A stretch of DNA of 64,000 nt from Pedobacter sp. B4-66 (GCF_018492665.1 NZ_JAFVME010000006.1:1-64000); one strand, 5' to 3'. Positions 35,692 through 45,665 are shown, counted from the first letter of the stretch. Made by a program: numbers and translations. Notes: a model not told the origin generated them from the sequence alone.

Positions 35692-38622
35692 TTAACCCAA
35701 TAATCCTAACAAATCCTTTTTCGTTAGCGTCTTAAATATCGACTCTTCAGTTTTGATCAGCTCTGTAGCCAAATCCTTTTTAGTGTCCTGCATCTTCATA
35801 ATCTTTTCTTCAATGGTATCAGGACAAATCAACCTTACTGCAACAACATTTTTTTGTTGTCCTATCCTGTAACTCCTATCTATTGCCTGATTTTCAACAG
35901 CCGGATTCCACCAGGGATCTATAATATAAACGTAATCGGCCTGAGTTAAATTCAACCCCGTCCCTCCAGCTTTTAAACTGATTAGAAAGACTCTGATATT
36001 TGGGTTATCCTGAAAAGATCCTACTACGGACTGTCTATTCCTGGTCTGACCAGTTAAATATTCAAACCCAATATTCCTATCAATAAGCTCTTGCTTTACT
36101 AGATCAAGCATGGTAACAAACTGAGAGAACACAAGGATCTTATGATTAGGAGATTTATTTTCGATCTGTTCAATCAATACTTCTAGTTTCGATGACGTAT
36201 TTCCATGCTTGCCTTCTTTTAAAATAGCGGGCGAGTTACAGATCTGTCTTAATTTCGTAATCCCCTGTAAAACATGCATACTGCTCTTGGCCAGTTCATC
36301 ATCAGATCTACCTAACAAGTAGTCACGAATTTCCTCCTTGTTAGCCTCGTAAATATCGCGTTGCTCTAACCCCATTTCACAGTAGATAACCATTTCTGTT
36401 TTATCAGGCAACTCTTTAGCCACTTGCTCTTTTGTTCTTCTTAAAATAAATGGATTGATCTTTTTCTTTAAATCAAGAGCACTTCTGGTATCCTTAAACT
36501 GATCTATAGGTACCGAATAGAGCCTTTTAAACTGCTGTTTCGTTCCTAATAAACCAGGGCAGGCAAAGGACAATTGCCCATATAAGTCAAATGTATTATT
36601 CTCTATTGGAGTACCGGTAAGAACAACTTTATTTCGAGATCTCAACAAACGAACAGCCTTATAACGCTGTGATTCCGGGTTTTTAATTGTTTGCGATTCA
36701 TCCAGAAAAATATAATTAAACCTATATTCTTTAAGGAATCTTATATCGGCTAATAATGTTCCGTACGAAGTTAAAATAACTTCATAATTATCAAAATCAT
36801 GGACTACTTTAGCCCTATCCGAGCCATACACCGTCCTGATCTTTATGGATGGGGCAAACTTTTCTACCTCCTGTTGCCAGTTGAAAATAAGTGAAGCGGG
36901 CACTACAATCAAATTGGTATTATGATGTCCTTTTTCTCTTTGTGAAAGAATAAATGCCAACACCTGGATTGTTTTACCTAAACCCATATCATCTGCCAGA
37001 CAAGCGCCAAAGTTAAAACCATCCAAAAAGTTTAACCAATTTAAACCCTCTCTTTGGTATCCACGCAGTGTGGCGTTAAGTCCGGCAGGAACAGATACTT
37101 CTTTAATAGACTCAAAATTAGATAACTTAGAACGATAAAGCTTCATTTCATCTTTAACTACTTCATCTAGTTGCTCCAACTCATAAAGCTCATCAACCGA
37201 AGCGTAATTGATTTTTGAAGTCCTTATCGTTTCTTCCACAACCTCTCCTGCACTAAAATAACCTGTGAATTTCTCAATCCATTCATCAGGCAATATGCCA
37301 AGTGTTCCATCATCCAACTGAACAAATTTACTTTTGTTACGAATTGAGCGATGCAGGTGTTTTAGAGAAACCGCTTGTTTATCAAATTTAACTTTTACAG
37401 AGGTTTCAAACCAGTCTATTCCACTAATCACATTAATGGAAATATTGGCCTTATATGGATTCAAATTATTGTTTTTTAGCTCGTTAAAACCAAGAATGGT
37501 AATCCCTTTATTTCGCCAGGCTTCAAAAGCATCCAAAAACCAATTGTTCTCAATAAATCTCCTTTTATGTAGGTAAAAACAATCCGCATGCGCCTTTTCA
37601 GGTAACTCTTGCACTTGTTCCTCAAAGAATGGATGTTCTCTTGAAATATTGGATATGAATTGAAATTCTATATCCTCATCCCTATTTAATGTAAATATAT
37701 TTCCTCTTTTATCCTTTGCCTTGATTTGCTTTCTGGAAAGAATTGGGATTTCCAGACTACCATATCTAATCACCGGAGTAACCAGTACAAAATCCTCTGA
37801 TTCAGATAAATAAATGATCTGTTCATTATCAAGATCAAATCCCTTTTCTTCTATCTGCTTTTTAGTGGCAGGTTTTAAATAAGAGTAATTGATCTTAATT
37901 TTATCCTCTAGCTTGGAAAGTATGTTTTCCTGAAACAATTCAAATTCCAGTTTATGTACAACTATAATATCATTATGCTGTTTAAAAAAGGCCAATACAC
38001 TCAAAAAATAAGGGTTATTGATCAGATAAAGTATATTGCCCAGCTGAATAAAATAATGATACCTCACTTTCAGCATATCCAAGGCAAAAGGCTTATTTTC
38101 TAGCATCAATCTTGCAGATATCTCAAAAAAGTCTCCCTTTTCATCAACAGTCAAAGTCAAATCAACCTTTAATACCTTTAGCTGTCCTGGCACTATAGAG
38201 GTTGCCGTTATATTAGTAGAAACCTTATCATCATGAAGATAGATATCTAACCCTAGTGGGTTTTTAGCCAATGCTTTGAGCCCTTCCAAATCAGATTCTG
38301 ATTTACCTGCATCATAGTTGTTTCTAAACTTAGAAATACCTGTATAAAACTTCAGTTCCTCCTGACTTTCTGTTTTCCAGATCATGTCAGTAGGGTCGAT
38401 AAAGGTTAATGGATTTTTAGGTTTACCACTTACTGTAACTTCAGCTTCAGCAAGTTCTATTACTAAATGCCTGTAAAAACGATGCTGACTAAAGATCAGT
38501 ATCATCTTAGTATTTCCTTTTGATTCAGATACAGACAATTTAACACTCTGCGAAGCATTTAGAATCGGCTTCAGAGTCGAGAAGTCAAAATTTTCCGGGT
38601 TGTATCCTTCTTTTTCAGTCAT
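35692..38622 (-). CDS. SNF2-family DNA-dependent ATPase/helicase
   Basis: A 976-aa cytoplasmic ATPase predicted to translocate on DNA or remodel nucleoprotein complexes. The first 480 residues are a bacterial SNF2 N-terminal region. The motor has Walker A DDMGLGKT (Lys550), motif II LDESQT in place of DEAQ/DEGH, LTGTPIENN, and motifs V-VI GGTGLNLTQADYVY and DRSYRIGQ. No nuclease or methylase partner is adjacent, so it is more likely a housekeeping RapA/SNF2-type protein than part of a defence island. Confidence 0.92.
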   Translation of the reverse strand: MTEKEGYNPENFDFSTLKPILNASQSVKLSVSESKGNTKMILIFSQHRFYRHLVIELAEAEVTVSGKPKNPLTFIDPTDMIWKTESQEELKFYTGISKFRNNYDAGKSESDLEGLKALAKNPLGLDIYLHDDKVSTNITATSIVPGQLKVLKVDLTLTVDEKGDFFEISARLMLENKPFALDMLKVRYHYFIQLGNILYLINNPYFLSVLAFFKQHNDIIVVHKLEFELFQENILSKLEDKIKINYSYLKPATKKQIEEKGFDLDNEQIIYLSESEDFVLVTPVIRYGSLEIPILSRKQIKAKDKRGNIFTLNRDEDIEFQFISNISREHPFFEEQVQELPEKAHADCFYLHKRRFIENNWFLDAFEAWRNKGITILGFNELKNNNLNPYKANISINVISGIDWFETSVKVKFDKQAVSLKHLHRSIRNKSKFVQLDDGTLGILPDEWIEKFTGYFSAGEVVEETIRTSKINYASVDELYELEQLDEVVKDEMKLYRSKLSNFESIKEVSVPAGLNATLRGYQREGLNWLNFLDGFNFGACLADDMGLGKTIQVLAFILSQREKGHHNTNLIVVPASLIFNWQQEVEKFAPSIKIRTVYGSDRAKVVHDFDNYEVILTSYGTLLADIRFLKEYRFNYIFLDESQTIKNPESQRYKAVRLLRSRNKVVLTGTPIENNTFDLYGQLSFACPGLLGTKQQFKRLYSVPIDQFKDTRSALDLKKKINPFILRRTKEQVAKELPDKTEMVIYCEMGLEQRDIYEANKEEIRDYLLGRSDDELAKSSMHVLQGITKLRQICNSPAILKEGKHGNTSSKLEVLIEQIENKSPNHKILVFSQFVTMLDLVKQELIDRNIGFEYLTGQTRNRQSVVGSFQDNPNIRVFLISLKAGGTGLNLTQADYVYIIDPWWNPAVENQAIDRSYRIGQQKNVVAVRLICPDTIEEKIMKMQDTKKDLATELIKTEESIFKTLTKKDLLGLLG

Positions 38623-38736
38623 TCAGTATGGTAATAGCAATGCGCTAAAGATAATAATATTAAGGGTGCTACCCCATTAAATGAATAGATTCTGTACCTA
38701 AAAAAATTTATCTTTATAACCAACAACGCTTTAAAC

Positions 38737-39735
38737 ATGAAGAAAATATTAATAAGAATTTGCTTTGGCCTAGTGGCAATAGCAGTCTTAGTCTTTCTGG
38801 CTTTTAAATTCACCCCTTGGCCATCTGCACTCTTAATACGATATACTTTTGAGAAAGAAGCTGTTGTGGTAAATGAAGCATTAAGTAAACATGTACCTCC
38901 AGGCATAAATTCATTAATTGACCAGCAATATGATGTAACTGATAAGGATGCAAAACTAGATGTGTACTATCCATCAGCTACTCAAAATTCTTCGAAGAAA
39001 TTACCCGTAGTTGTATGGGTTCACGGTGGCGGATGGATTTCCGGCAATAAAGGACATATCCGTAATTACTGTAAAATATTAGCTTCAAAAGGATATGTTG
39101 CTGTTTCTATTGACTATTCTATTGCTCCAGAAAAGAAGTACCCAACACCTGTTATACAAACCAATGCATCACTTACCTATTTATTAAACAATGCGGAGAA
39201 ACTGCATATAGACCCCAACCACTTCATACTTGCAGGCGACTCTGGTGGCGCCCATATTGTTTCGCAATTGGCAAATGTAATTACAGATTCCAATTATGCT
39301 CATTCAATGGAAATAACCCCTTCAATCGGTAAAGACCAACTTTCAGGGCTATTATTATATTGTGGACCATACGACGCACAAAGCATTAATCAAAATGGAA
39401 GTTTCGGAATGTTTATCAAAACGGTATTATGGTCTTACAGTGGCCAAAAGGATTTTCTTGCTTCTGAAAAATTCAAACTTGCCTCAGTTATAGATTATGT
39501 TACTTCGGGCTTTCCTCCCAGCTTTATTTCAGCGGGGAATGACGATCCTTTACTTCCACAATCTCAGGCTCTTGCGAGTAAACTTGAAAGCTTAAATGTA
39601 AAAGTCGACACGCTATTCTTTAAACCTAATTACAATCCTAAATTACCACACGAATATCAATTCAATTTAGATAACAATGCTGGCAAATTAGCACTTAAAC
39701 GATCTGTAGAATTTCTACAAAGTGTTACCAATTAA
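38737..39735 (+). CDS. Alpha/beta hydrolase, HSL-type esterase
   Basis: A 332-aa protein with an N-terminal membrane anchor or uncleaved signal (residues about 4-24). The oxyanion-hole motif HGGGW in VWVHGGGWISG, the nucleophile elbow GDSGGAH, a candidate acid in AGNDDPL, and a His in LPHEY form a complete catalytic set of hormone-sensitive-lipase-like esterases. The substrate is unknown. It is transcribed divergently from SNF2 and overlaps the next gene by 4 bp tail to tail. Confidence 0.85.
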   Translation: MKKILIRICFGLVAIAVLVFLAFKFTPWPSALLIRYTFEKEAVVVNEALSKHVPPGINSLIDQQYDVTDKDAKLDVYYPSATQNSSKKLPVVVWVHGGGWISGNKGHIRNYCKILASKGYVAVSIDYSIAPEKKYPTPVIQTNASLTYLLNNAEKLHIDPNHFILAGDSGGAHIVSQLANVITDSNYAHSMEITPSIGKDQLSGLLLYCGPYDAQSINQNGSFGMFIKTVLWSYSGQKDFLASEKFKLASVIDYVTSGFPPSFISAGNDDPLLPQSQALASKLESLNVKVDTLFFKPNYNPKLPHEYQFNLDNNAGKLALKRSVEFLQSVTN

Positions 39736-40595
39736 ACTTTCTCCAAATGTTTAATAACAGCCATAAGGTCCTGATCGCCCAGGCCACTCTCATTCATCGC
39801 CGCACTAAAAGTATTCAAAAGTGGTGCGGACAGCGGAGAAGAAAGACCTGCTTCTTTTGCAAGTTTCAGATCTTTAACAATGTACTTTAAAGCAAAAGCT
39901 ACAGGGTAACTGTCGTTAATAACAGAAGGGGTTTTAAGTCTGATGATTCCGTTTCCACAGGCACCCTCATTAATAATGGCTAACATGTTTTCTTTACTAA
40001 TACCATTCTGCTCAGCAAAAAGAACAGTTTCAGCCAAAGCCTGTATATTAATGCCCAATAGGTAATTGATAGCTAGCTTTGCAGAACTGCCTGCGCCTGC
40101 ACCTCCTAAATACAAGGAAAGCTTTCCAAGCACATCAAAAAGAGACTTGGCCTTTTCATAGCTTTCCGTAGTTCCACCAACCAGTATAATCAATGTTCCA
40201 TCCTGAGCCGGTTTTACACTTCCAGAAACAGGTGCCTCAATAAAATTCATCTTGTGCTTTTCACAAAGGGCAGATAAATATTTTGACGTTTCCGGAGCCA
40301 CGGTACTCATGTCTATCAGCAACTTTCCAGGGTTCTCTCCAGAAAGCAAACCATTGGTTTCATTGTAAACTTCTTTCACCGCATTATCATCAGATAACAT
40401 GGTAAATACGATATCACAGCTGTGAACCAACTCTGTAAGATCTTTTACTGATTGTGCACCTGCCTCAATCAGATCCTTTTCTTTATCCTTACTTCTATTA
40501 AAAACCCTTACGTCATAGCCAGCTTTGATCAAGTTTGCTGCCATAGCAGTCCCCATATTACCAAGCCCGGCCCAGCCTATCTTCAAATTACTCAT
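39732..40595 (-). CDS. NAD(P)-dependent beta-hydroxyacid dehydrogenase (3-hydroxyisobutyrate dehydrogenase family)
   Basis: A 287-aa cytosolic oxidoreductase. Rossmann motif GLGNMGTAMAANL at the N-terminus, then DMSTVAPET, the substrate motif APVSGSVKPAQDGTL, and the catalytic Lys in GSSAKLAINYLLG. Substrates in this family include glyoxylate, succinic semialdehyde, hydroxyisobutyrate and tartronate semialdehyde. It is 14 bp downstream of the DUF1080 gene, so a role in catabolism of a sugar-derived acid is plausible. Confidence 0.88.
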   Translation of the reverse strand: MSNLKIGWAGLGNMGTAMAANLIKAGYDVRVFNRSKDKEKDLIEAGAQSVKDLTELVHSCDIVFTMLSDDNAVKEVYNETNGLLSGENPGKLLIDMSTVAPETSKYLSALCEKHKMNFIEAPVSGSVKPAQDGTLIILVGGTTESYEKAKSLFDVLGKLSLYLGGAGAGSSAKLAINYLLGINIQALAETVLFAEQNGISKENMLAIINEGACGNGIIRLKTPSVINDSYPVAFALKYIVKDLKLAKEAGLSSPLSAPLLNTFSAAMNESGLGDQDLMAVIKHLEKV

Positions 40596-40609
40596 ATTTT
40601 TTTACTTCA

Positions 40610-41248
40610 TTAATTAGGCAATGGCCTAACCATAATATCTTTATAATAGATTACACTACCTGGATCGTGACCTTGTAAAGCAAAGGTACCATCAGATATA
40701 GCCCTGCCACCAACATTCTCCTTACCTACATTTTCAGGCTCAGTATATTCAACCACTGTTTTACCATTTATTTTAATGGTAACGTTTTTATCTTTCACCA
40801 TAATATACTCTTCATACCATTCATTGTCTTTCACGTAAGTTTCCTTAACATCCTGAACTGCATATAAGCTTCCCGTTCTACGCCAATCGCTGTGAGAATT
40901 ATTTACCTGAACTTCATAACCTTTGCCTGGAAAGCCCTCCTGTTGAAATGCGGTATGGAAGTAAATCCCAGAGTTCGCTCCTGGTTTGGTCATTACCTTA
41001 GCTTTAAATTCAAAATTCTTAAATTTATGATCACTTACCACACCATCATAAAATAAATGTGAAACAGGGCCTGCAACTTTTATGGTCCCATTCTCTATAC
41101 TAAAGGTTTCAGGATTTTGATTCTTCTTCCATCCGTTAAAAGTTTTACCATCAAACAAACTCACCCAACCGTCAGATTTTTGCTGCTTTACGCTAGAGCA
41201 CGACAACAAAAAAAGAGGAATAGAACAGAGTACAAGGAATTTTTTCAT
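40610..41248 (-). CDS. DUF1080 (3-keto-disaccharide hydrolase-like) lipoprotein
   Basis: A 212-aa lipoprotein with lipobox LLSC near residue 17. The concanavalin-like DUF1080 signature is clear: WVSLFDGKTFNGWKKN, then SHLFYDGVVSDHKFKNFEFKAKV and GANSGIYFHTAF. Family members hydrolyse 3-keto-glycosides formed by oxidoreductases. The Gfo/Idh protein upstream and the dehydrogenase downstream fit such a route, although the pathway is inference. Confidence 0.88.
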   Translation of the reverse strand: MKKFLVLCSIPLFLLSCSSVKQQKSDGWVSLFDGKTFNGWKKNQNPETFSIENGTIKVAGPVSHLFYDGVVSDHKFKNFEFKAKVMTKPGANSGIYFHTAFQQEGFPGKGYEVQVNNSHSDWRRTGSLYAVQDVKETYVKDNEWYEEYIMVKDKNVTIKINGKTVVEYTEPENVGKENVGGRAISDGTFALQGHDPGSVIYYKDIMVRPLPN

Positions 41249-41292
41249 TGTCTTATAATTTTAGATTTAATATAGATTTATTTTTAAAATAA

Positions 41293-41345
41293 GGTGTCCA
41301 AAAAAAGTACTATCGTCATCCTGAAATAAACCTTTTTTAGACACC
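41293..41345 (-). terminator. Long imperfect hairpin after the Gfo/Idh gene
   Basis: GGTGTC (41293-41298) pairs with GACACC (41340-41345), and AAAAAAG (41301-41307) with CTTTTTT (41332-41338). On the minus strand it follows the Gfo/Idh stop and is trailed by TTATTTTAAAAA. It may attenuate transcription into the DUF1080 gene or act as an mRNA processing site. Confidence 0.4.
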
Positions 41346-41356
41346 CAATGTATTTA

Positions 41357-42778
41357 TTAAATATTAGGTAATTCCCAACCTTCTCTGCGTGGCAATTTCA
41401 CAAACTGATTTGCCTCGTCAAAATTGGTTATTTTCATTGCTTTAGCATCCCAAAGGAGTCTTTTCCTTCCTGCATTACCTTCTATATTCCAGCTTCTGAT
41501 TGCAAGATTACCAATCAGAATGCTTTCAGTAAATGGACCTGCATATTCAAAGTTAGAGCTGGTTTTGCTTTTACCATACCCTTCTAAACAAGCATTTACC
41601 CATTGCTGATAATGTCCTTCAGGTACACGTGCAATTGTTTGCTTAGGCATAGTGGTCGTTTTCATCAATTTCGAAGGCAACAGACGAGGATTTGCACCAT
41701 AGCAATCCACAATCATTTTACTTTTTGTACCGATGAAAAGTGCACCACCATCGCTAGCTCCAAAAGCCTCTCCCGGCAACAACTCATCCGGTAATTTTGG
41801 AAGTAAACCTCCATCATACCATGATACATCTATAGTTCCTTTGTTATCCTTACGAGGGTATTTTAAATGAATGATTGAAGCTGCAGGGAACCCTTCAGGG
41901 TATTTAGCCTCTTTACCATCAGGACTCCAGCTGGTTGGAATACTACATTCTACTTCTGTAGGGAAGTCAATTGGTAAAAGGCGGAATACCGGATCCATCA
42001 TATGGCAGGCCATATCTCCTAGTGCACCCGTTCCAAAAGCATTAAATCCGCGCCAGTTCCAAGGCATATAAGCGGGGTTATAATCTCTGTATTTTGCAGG
42101 ACCTAACCATAAATCCCAATCCACGTCCTTAGGAGTTTCAAATTTACCCGAAGGCGTTGGTAAGCCCTGTGGCCATATAGGTCTATTTGTCCAAACCTGC
42201 ACCGTGTGAACATCACCTAATAATCCGGCATTATGTATTTCCATTGCCTGACGAACCCCATCACTCGAACCACCCTGATTTCCCATCTGAGTAATCACCT
42301 TAAACCTTTTAGCAGCAGTAGCTAATAAGCGAGCCTCATGAATATCATGAGTTAACGGTTTTTGAGTATATACATGTTTACCCAATTGCATAGCAGATAT
42401 TGTAGCAATTGCATGGATATGATCGGGTGTAGAAATTGAACATGCATCAATATTGTTCTTTTCTTTATCCAGCATCTCTCTAAAATCTTTATAATATTTT
42501 GCCTTAGGGAAACGTTTACGCGAGGTAGCCGCCTGTCGATCATCTACATCGCATAGACCAACAATATTAACTTTAGGATTTTTTGCAAATTCGCTGAGGT
42601 CGCTTTCACCCTTACCACCAACGCCAATGCCGGCAATATTAAGTTTATCACTTGGAGCAATAAAGCCCTTGCCAAGCACATGGCGTGGCACAATCATGAA
42701 ACTTCCTGCAACTATAGAAGCGCTTTTAATAAAGTTCCTTCTGGATGCATCATTTGTGTTTGATTTTTTTACTGTCAT
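41357..42778 (-). CDS. Tat-exported Gfo/Idh/MocA family oxidoreductase
   Basis: A 473-aa periplasmic oxidoreductase. It starts with a twin-arginine signal (RRNFIKSASIVAG), then the NAD-binding motif GIGVGGKGESDL, and GKHVYTQKPLTHD, where Gln replaces the Glu of the usual EKP motif, as in many secreted members. ACHMMDPVF is the downstream conserved stretch. It probably oxidises a sugar, possibly forming a 3-keto derivative for the DUF1080 protein. The motif AACCAAAT sits just upstream of the start codon. Confidence 0.9.
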   Translation of the reverse strand: MTVKKSNTNDASRRNFIKSASIVAGSFMIVPRHVLGKGFIAPSDKLNIAGIGVGGKGESDLSEFAKNPKVNIVGLCDVDDRQAATSRKRFPKAKYYKDFREMLDKEKNNIDACSISTPDHIHAIATISAMQLGKHVYTQKPLTHDIHEARLLATAAKRFKVITQMGNQGGSSDGVRQAMEIHNAGLLGDVHTVQVWTNRPIWPQGLPTPSGKFETPKDVDWDLWLGPAKYRDYNPAYMPWNWRGFNAFGTGALGDMACHMMDPVFRLLPIDFPTEVECSIPTSWSPDGKEAKYPEGFPAASIIHLKYPRKDNKGTIDVSWYDGGLLPKLPDELLPGEAFGASDGGALFIGTKSKMIVDCYGANPRLLPSKLMKTTTMPKQTIARVPEGHYQQWVNACLEGYGKSKTSSNFEYAGPFTESILIGNLAIRSWNIEGNAGRKRLLWDAKAMKITNFDEANQFVKLPRREGWELPNI

Positions 42779-43021
42779 TATATTTGGTTTGGTTTATTGC
42801 AATCTATACAAAGCATTCTATCTATTTGATAAAAAGCACTTCAATTTGTGATCGATGTTAAAACAGTAGAAATATACAAAGATCAGCCTTAAAATAACAT
42901 TATGTATTTGTTACGTTACATTAAAAAACTTGCGTAGTGCTTTAGTCTTCAAGTATCTCTACACGTAAATTAATAACTATTTCTTATAAAGTTATAATTA
43001 AGGTATATTTATCAATATTGG
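42779..43021. other. Divergent spacer between the Gfo/Idh and first AraC genes
   Basis: AT-rich 243-bp spacer containing two opposing promoters by implication. GTTACGTTACATT near 42910 is a short direct repeat (GTTAC). No -7 consensus, hairpin or ORF is convincing. The AraC products are likely binders here. Confidence 0.4.
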
Positions 43022-44002
43022 ATGAAGGAAGTTACACATGAATATGGTATAGAATTGTTCTGGAAAAACAACCTGGCAGAACAACTAGATGGCTATGTGG
43101 ATGGCAATTACCTCCGCATACCTCAGGAAATCCATAGTGGAACTCGTTATGTATTACCCATTAGCCCTTTCACCACTGTCTTAATAATAGACGTAACCTA
43201 CAACCAACCTGTAACCTTTCATCAACGAAATACCAAAGATGATTTTATAGGTGTTTACTTTAATCTTACCGAAGGAGAAGCATTTCATGTACTTGATGAG
43301 GTTTCAAGACCAGTAGGCCGATGGAACTACAATCTTGCCATTATGGACAGCAGTCTTGATGCCGACTACATCATTCAAGAGGGTAGCAAAACCTACATGA
43401 TCTCCATTTTCATAGCCAAAACAGCATTTAAAGCTTATCTTGGAAAGCTACCTCAGTTTAAAGAAATACTTGATGAAGTTTTCGATAGCAAAAAAAACAC
43501 CTTCATAAGGTATGAAAGAATGACCAATGAAGCTTGGTGGCTAATTGAAGAATTGCGCAAGATAGATATGGATGATCCTTTATATGATGTATTTCTGAAA
43601 GGCACCGTATATGCATTAATGGCAAACTACATGGATCAGATTGCCAACCAGGAAATCCTGATTGAAAAAGTTGTAAAAGAAGACCTAACTGCAATCATCA
43701 GCTCACAATCTACCTTACTCAACCTTATTACAGAACCATTTCCCGGCATATCTTCACTTGCAAATACGGCATGCATGTCCGAAACCAGATATAAAACGTT
43801 GTTTAAGAAAATAACCGGACTCAGTCCGAATGCTTTCTTCCTGATTAATAAACTATCCTCTGCAAAACAAATACTCGAAAACGGTGAAGTAACCATAGGA
43901 GAAGTTTCAGCACAGTTTAATTTTGCAACCCCATCACATTTCGCTGAGCTTTTTAAAAATGCATACGGTATAGCACCAAAAGATCACCTTAGCTATTTCT
44001 AA
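43022..44002 (+). CDS. AraC family regulator, first of a tandem pair
   Basis: A 326-aa protein. The N-terminal about 215 residues form an unfamiliar sensing domain. The C-terminal AraC DNA-binding domain spans about 230-326, with SLANTACMSETRYKTLFKKITG and a second HTH, TIGEVSAQFNFATPSHFAELFK. It is followed 2 bp later by a similar gene, so both are likely made from one mRNA. It is divergent from the Gfo/Idh-DUF1080 genes, the probable target. Confidence 0.85.
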   Translation: MKEVTHEYGIELFWKNNLAEQLDGYVDGNYLRIPQEIHSGTRYVLPISPFTTVLIIDVTYNQPVTFHQRNTKDDFIGVYFNLTEGEAFHVLDEVSRPVGRWNYNLAIMDSSLDADYIIQEGSKTYMISIFIAKTAFKAYLGKLPQFKEILDEVFDSKKNTFIRYERMTNEAWWLIEELRKIDMDDPLYDVFLKGTVYALMANYMDQIANQEILIEKVVKEDLTAIISSQSTLLNLITEPFPGISSLANTACMSETRYKTLFKKITGLSPNAFFLINKLSSAKQILENGEVTIGEVSAQFNFATPSHFAELFKNAYGIAPKDHLSYF

Positions 44003-44004
44003 TT

Positions 44005-45009
44005 ATGTCAGCTCCTGTTCTTCATATCAAGCATTATTACGCGTTAGCCCCTCATTGGCAGCAACCAATGGCAAATGATTTGGGTGCCGAACTTATTGAA
44101 GAGAAATTACTGGAACTACCTAAAAACATAGGCCAGGGCGGATCTTATTTTCTAGAAATAATGCCTGGACTTTCCTTGCTTTTAGCTGATGTAACCTTCC
44201 ATACCCCCATTACGTTTACTCGACTAGCTACTACAGATCATTTCTATCTGGCATATTACGACCTTAGCGATGAAATTAGTAGTCATATTGTTGAAGGCAC
44301 TGATCATAAAATTGGTTACCGCTCAAAACTTGGAATGGGTTTTATGGATAGTCAAACCGAAAGCACACTCATCCCTACCCTTAATGAAAGGTATTACAGT
44401 CTTAGGCTTTTTATGAGTAAAGAACTTTTAATCTCCTTGATGGGAAATAGTAAACCTCAGAATATAATAGAAGCACTATTTGACGAGACAAAAAACACAT
44501 TATTCTTTTATAGTCATATAGACAGCAGCACCCGCCTCTTGTTAAAAGAGTTAAAAGAAAGATCCTTTAACGATCCTTCTTTTGAGTTGCATGCTAAAGG
44601 AACTGCCCTCAAAATTTTAACGCACCTGATACGACGAGCAAGAAACTTTGAACCCATCATTCAAAAGCTATCATCATCAGATACCACGGCAATATTAAAT
44701 ACCAGTCAGTATCTACTGGATAATTTACCATTAGATTTTCCGGGTGTAACCTTCCTTGCTGAAATGGCAGGAATGTCTGAATCTAAATATAAAAAGCTTT
44801 TTACCAAGATTGTAAAAAGAAGTCCTAAGAATTTCTTTTTAGAAGAAAAACTGTTGCTTGCACAGAATTTACTCCAAAGCGGCAACTTTGATTCCATACG
44901 TGAGGTAGCCTTAGAAGTTGGCTATAGCAAACCCGGATATTTCTCTGAAGCCTATAAAAAGGCATTTGGCACACTTCCCCAAGAAGTTTTTATTAAAACG
45001 ACCAATTAA
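44005..45009 (+). CDS. AraC family regulator, second of a tandem pair
   Basis: A 334-aa paralogue of the preceding protein with the same plan: matching hydrophobic stretches (PGLSLLLADVTFHTPITF here, SPFTTVLIIDVTYNQPVTF there), a DETKNTLF/DSKKNTFI counterpart, and a C-terminal AraC domain (AEMAGMSESKYKKLFTKIV and SIREVALEVGYSKPGYFSEAYK). The two probably arose by duplication and could form a heterodimer or bind related ligands. Confidence 0.85.
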   Translation: MSAPVLHIKHYYALAPHWQQPMANDLGAELIEEKLLELPKNIGQGGSYFLEIMPGLSLLLADVTFHTPITFTRLATTDHFYLAYYDLSDEISSHIVEGTDHKIGYRSKLGMGFMDSQTESTLIPTLNERYYSLRLFMSKELLISLMGNSKPQNIIEALFDETKNTLFFYSHIDSSTRLLLKELKERSFNDPSFELHAKGTALKILTHLIRRARNFEPIIQKLSSSDTTAILNTSQYLLDNLPLDFPGVTFLAEMAGMSESKYKKLFTKIVKRSPKNFFLEEKLLLAQNLLQSGNFDSIREVALEVGYSKPGYFSEAYKKAFGTLPQEVFIKTTN

Positions 45010-45072
45010 CCTTTCTGTCTTAATCCGTTAGCATTAAACCTTTTTCTGGCAGCCTTGCCAGCAGGGCCACTG

Positions 45073-45080
45073 TACCTTTG
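45073..45080 (+). promoter_or_regulatory. -7 element TACCTTTG upstream of the 158-aa lipoprotein
   Basis: Exact TAnnTTTG match 52 bases before the start codon at 45133. A TTG at 45055-45057 is 15 bases upstream, shorter than the usual spacing of 19 or so. Confidence 0.5.
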
Positions 45081-45132
45081 TATCAACAAAAAAAATATAA
45101 ACAGTAATCAATAAAACATTAATTAGAAAGTT

Positions 45133-45609
45133 ATGAAAATGAATGCAAAAAAAATGTTAGCCATAGTTGCTTTAGCTCTTCCGGTATTATTTACAGCTTG
45201 TAAAAAAGATAAAGATGCTACTCCTCAACCTGAAAATGCTATAACCAATGTAAAATTTGCTTATAAAAGTGATGTCTTAAGTACAAAATCTGCTGACACC
45301 AACGGCGTTGATCTAAGCAAAGCGACCAGATTAAAAATAGTGTATGGAGTAAAAGAAGGTAATATTAATCTGCCTTACTATAAAGAAGCCGAATTAATCC
45401 TTTCGTCAACAACAGGAAAAGCTACTACTATAGACCAAAAAATCTTCACATTTAAAGCAGGTACAATTTTAACTATAAAATCAGCTACCCTAATAGATGC
45501 AACAGGAAAAACAATAGCTATTGCACCTGCAGATGAATTTAAAGTAAGCAGTCCAGAGGGAACAATAGTAATGGAGCGCGAATACACTGTAACCAAACTC
45601 GAAAGATAA
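45133..45609 (+). CDS. Hypothetical lipoprotein
   Basis: A 158-aa lipoprotein with lipobox FTAC at about residue 22 and a Lys/Asp linker. The mature protein is predicted all-beta and has no motif I recognise. It follows the tandem AraC genes but has its own -7 element and terminator, so it is a monocistronic gene. Confidence 0.7.
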   Translation: MKMNAKKMLAIVALALPVLFTACKKDKDATPQPENAITNVKFAYKSDVLSTKSADTNGVDLSKATRLKIVYGVKEGNINLPYYKEAELILSSTTGKATTIDQKIFTFKAGTILTIKSATLIDATGKTIAIAPADEFKVSSPEGTIVMEREYTVTKLER

Positions 45610-45634
45610 TAAGCATAGCAATTCTTAATACGTT

Positions 45635-45665
45635 AGCCTGTGCTTTAAAATTAAAGCACAGGCTT
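45635..45665. terminator. Terminator of the 158-aa lipoprotein gene
   Basis: AGCCTGTGCTTTAA (45635-45648) pairs with TTAAAGCACAGGCT (45651-45664), a 14-bp stem followed by TTCT. It lies between convergent genes and is probably bidirectional. Confidence 0.8.

Noticed and set aside
35692..38622. SNF2 helicase as part of a DISARM-like defence island
   Set aside because: No methylase, PLD or DUF1998 partner is nearby, and the architecture fits a common stand-alone SNF2 protein.
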